The notes under the pieces: generated by a model
The model's input: only the letters and a program-made list of their open reading frames with translations
What the model was told of the DNA's origin: nothing
Database searches by the model: none
In this document: positions 63,012-64,000 of the stretch, piece after piece
Position numbering within the stretch: position 1 is the stretch's first letter
Layout of the letters: each line of letters opens with the position of its first letter
Made by a program: the position numbers and the translations under genes
Origin: Deltaproteobacteria bacterium
GTDB lineage: Bacteria > Desulfobacterota > Syntrophia > Syntrophales > Smithellaceae
Direction: 5' to 3'
Length of the DNA stretch: 64,000 nt
Assembly (NCBI GenBank): GCA_022710585.1
Contig: JAKLGV010000006.1
Coordinates: 1 to 64,000, forward strand

Positions 63012-63344
63012 CTAAAAGCCGATTTTTTCCGCGGGTCTTCTTTCCGGAACGAAGTGATGCTCGATTTTTCCGTCGTTCCAATCGACTGAAACGTATAAAT
63101 TACAATAACAACTGCCGTATTCCTTAATGTCATCGGGCCGATACTGGCAGGGGCAGATAATATCGGCATCTTGTTCCCGGACGCCCGCCGCCAAACGACA
63201 GGGGCAGCACATGTAGCCGTAACGATCTTTGTTGACCAATAGATCGGCCAGAATACTCAGAACCCAATCCTTATCTCTGTTGAAAAAATAACCCTTGGGT
63301 TCCTGGGTCTTTTTCATCATGTCATAGAGTTCAGAAGGAGTCAT
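63012..63344 (-). CDS. ferredoxin-thioredoxin reductase catalytic-subunit family protein
   Basis: 110 residues. Three CxC motifs (Cys47/49, 64/66, 79/81), as in the FTR catalytic chain that holds a [4Fe-4S] cluster next to an active disulfide: MCCPCRLAAG, ICPCQYRPDD and GSCYCNLYV. In non-phototrophs, homologues reduce thioredoxin- or glutaredoxin-like partners with electrons from ferredoxin. It overlaps the upstream glutaredoxin gene by 4 bp, forming an evident pair. Confidence 0.92.
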   Translation of the reverse strand: MTPSELYDMMKKTQEPKGYFFNRDKDWVLSILADLLVNKDRYGYMCCPCRLAAGVREQDADIICPCQYRPDDIKEYGSCYCNLYVSVDWNDGKIEHHFVPERRPAEKIGF

Positions 63345-63595
63345 TCAATACCCAGAGCCTCCTTAATATCGTTTTCCTTGAAGCCGATGATCACCTTGTC
63401 GCCGATGAGAATTGTCGGGAAAGAACGACCGGGATTGTATTGCATGACTTCCTCCAGCATTTTCTGCCGGGCATCACCCTGGAGTAAATCAACATCAACA
63501 AAATCGAACGTAATGCTGTTGTCGTTTAAGAATTTCTTTGTCGCCTTGCAGTGACTGCATGTGCTCAGTGTGTAAATTTTAATCTTAGCGGCCAT
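63341..63595 (-). CDS. glutaredoxin-like protein
   Basis: 84 residues with active site CSHC (Cys13, Cys16), cis-Pro in RSFPTILIGD and GFKENDIKEALG. AAGGAG precedes ATG 63595. Overlaps the FTR-like gene by 4 bp, so it is the likely redox partner in a ferredoxin-driven dithiol relay. Confidence 0.92.
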   Translation of the reverse strand: MAAKIKIYTLSTCSHCKATKKFLNDNSITFDFVDVDLLQGDARQKMLEEVMQYNPGRSFPTILIGDKVIIGFKENDIKEALGIE

Positions 63596-63662
63596 GTTGT
63601 TCTCCTTCAGTTTTGGTGTGCATATTTAACCGGAATTCGGAAAAATGGCAATTGGTTATTTT

Positions 63663-64000
63663 TCAGTACACTATTTCCTCATAGCTCTTTCTCCATTTTG
63701 GCGGGAGGAGGGTTTTTGTTTTGTCGAAGTGGCCGATGGCCAGCAGAAGCGGAATCCAGTATTGGTCGGGAATGTTGAAAGCTTTCCGGACGCCGTCAAT
63801 ATCGAAACCGTCCATCGGGTGGGAATCGAGACCGGCGTCTTTAGCAGCCAGCATCAGCGACATGGCAAAAAATCCGGCATTCTTGCAGGCGAAAGCCAGT
63901 TGACGTTCCGGTGATGCTCCATAAAGATTGTTCGTCGCTTTGCAAAACCAGTCATACTGATCCTGCCTCATAATCCCTTCTTTGACCGATTCGACAAAAT
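63663..64000 (-). CDS. nitroreductase family protein, C-terminal part (cut by window end)
   Basis: The frame runs from the window edge to a stop at 63663, about 112 residues visible. ACKNAGFFAMSLMLAAKDAG, SHPMDGFDIDGVRKAF and PLLLAIGHFDK are typical of the C-terminal half of FMN-dependent nitroreductase/NfsB-type proteins. The N-terminal FMN-binding part lies outside. It is the next gene upstream of the glutaredoxin, 67 bp away, and could be in the same redox operon. Confidence 0.85.
   Translation of the reverse strand, partial: FVESVKEGIMRQDQYDWFCKATNNLYGASPERQLAFACKNAGFFAMSLMLAAKDAGLDSHPMDGFDIDGVRKAFNIPDQYWIPLLLAIGHFDKTKTLLPPKWRKSYEEIVY

Noticed and set aside
1..64000. CRISPR arrays, tRNA or rRNA genes, complete insertion sequences, phage genes
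   Set aside because: Reading through found no regular direct repeats, no rRNA or tRNA motifs and no transposase or integrase.

Overview
The window reads as chromosomal DNA of a strictly anaerobic, Gram-negative, Deltaproteobacteria-like organism, most plausibly a member of the Syntrophobacteria (Syntrophus/Smithella-like). This is inferred from gene content, not from a marker tree. It carries oxygen-independent enzymes (class III ribonucleotide reductase NrdDG, cobalamin-dependent class II NrdJ, a HemW-type radical SAM protein), rubrerythrin, a ferredoxin-thioredoxin-reductase-type protein and several acyl-CoA enzymes. It also has IHF and a cmk-rpsA-ihfB block of proteobacterial type. I see no tRNA, rRNA, CRISPR, prophage or complete insertion sequence.

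Layout. 1-6.9 kb (minus): a K+ uptake operon kdpA-kdpB-kdpC-kdpD, in which KdpD ends after its GAF domain and has no histidine-kinase module. A good sigma70-type promoter and a c-di-AMP (ydaO-yuaA type) riboswitch lie in the kdpA leader. 6.9-7.5 kb: decayed sequence with a remnant of an alpha/beta hydrolase. 7.5-10.1 kb (plus): an alpha/beta hydrolase and a TMTC-like membrane protein with TPRs. 10.2-20.9 kb (plus): a co-directional cluster of a FadR/GntR regulator with a matching TGGT-N3-ACCA operator, FAD glycerol-3-phosphate dehydrogenase, an alkyl-DHAP-synthase-like flavoprotein with the HHH motif, a DUF362 protein, an FGGY kinase, an amidase and a long-chain acyl-CoA synthetase. This is the best candidate for a little-described system, a regulated glycerolipid or ether-lipid pathway. 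21.1-24.9 kb (plus): MoxR ATPase, VWA protein, HSL-type esterase and two small proteins. 25-27.3 kb (minus): nrdJ behind an NrdR-controlled promoter.

27.5-31.1 kb (plus): DUF4404 protein, acyl-CoA ligase, CAP-domain protein and a membrane protein. 31.1-38.4 kb (minus): TIM-barrel isomerase, patatin lipoprotein, a four-PAS GGDEF-EAL protein, RidA, NadA and a LysM lytic transglycosylase. 38.5-43.9 kb: DUF4301 protein (plus), then a PP-loop thiolase-like protein, a double-LysM protein and a DUF1385 membrane protein (minus). 44-49.1 kb (mostly plus): small proteins, HD hydrolase, rubrerythrin, GerMN protein and an EF-G paralogue. 49.2-52.2 kb (plus): nrdDG, with NrdR boxes placed as at nrdJ. 52.2-58.0 kb (minus): HemW, a 120-bp intergenic repeat, LepA, adenylate kinase, FmdB-type zinc ribbon and an M48-TPR protease. 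58.1-62.6 kb (plus): cmk, rpsA, sppA, ihfB and an enoyl-CoA hydratase. 62.6-64 kb (minus): a Cys-rich stand-alone sigma region 4 protein, an FTR-like protein, a glutaredoxin and a nitroreductase cut by the window end.

Functionally, the window links K+ uptake to c-di-AMP, two ribonucleotide reductases to one NrdR architecture, and glycerol-3-phosphate/DHAP chemistry to fatty-acid activation.
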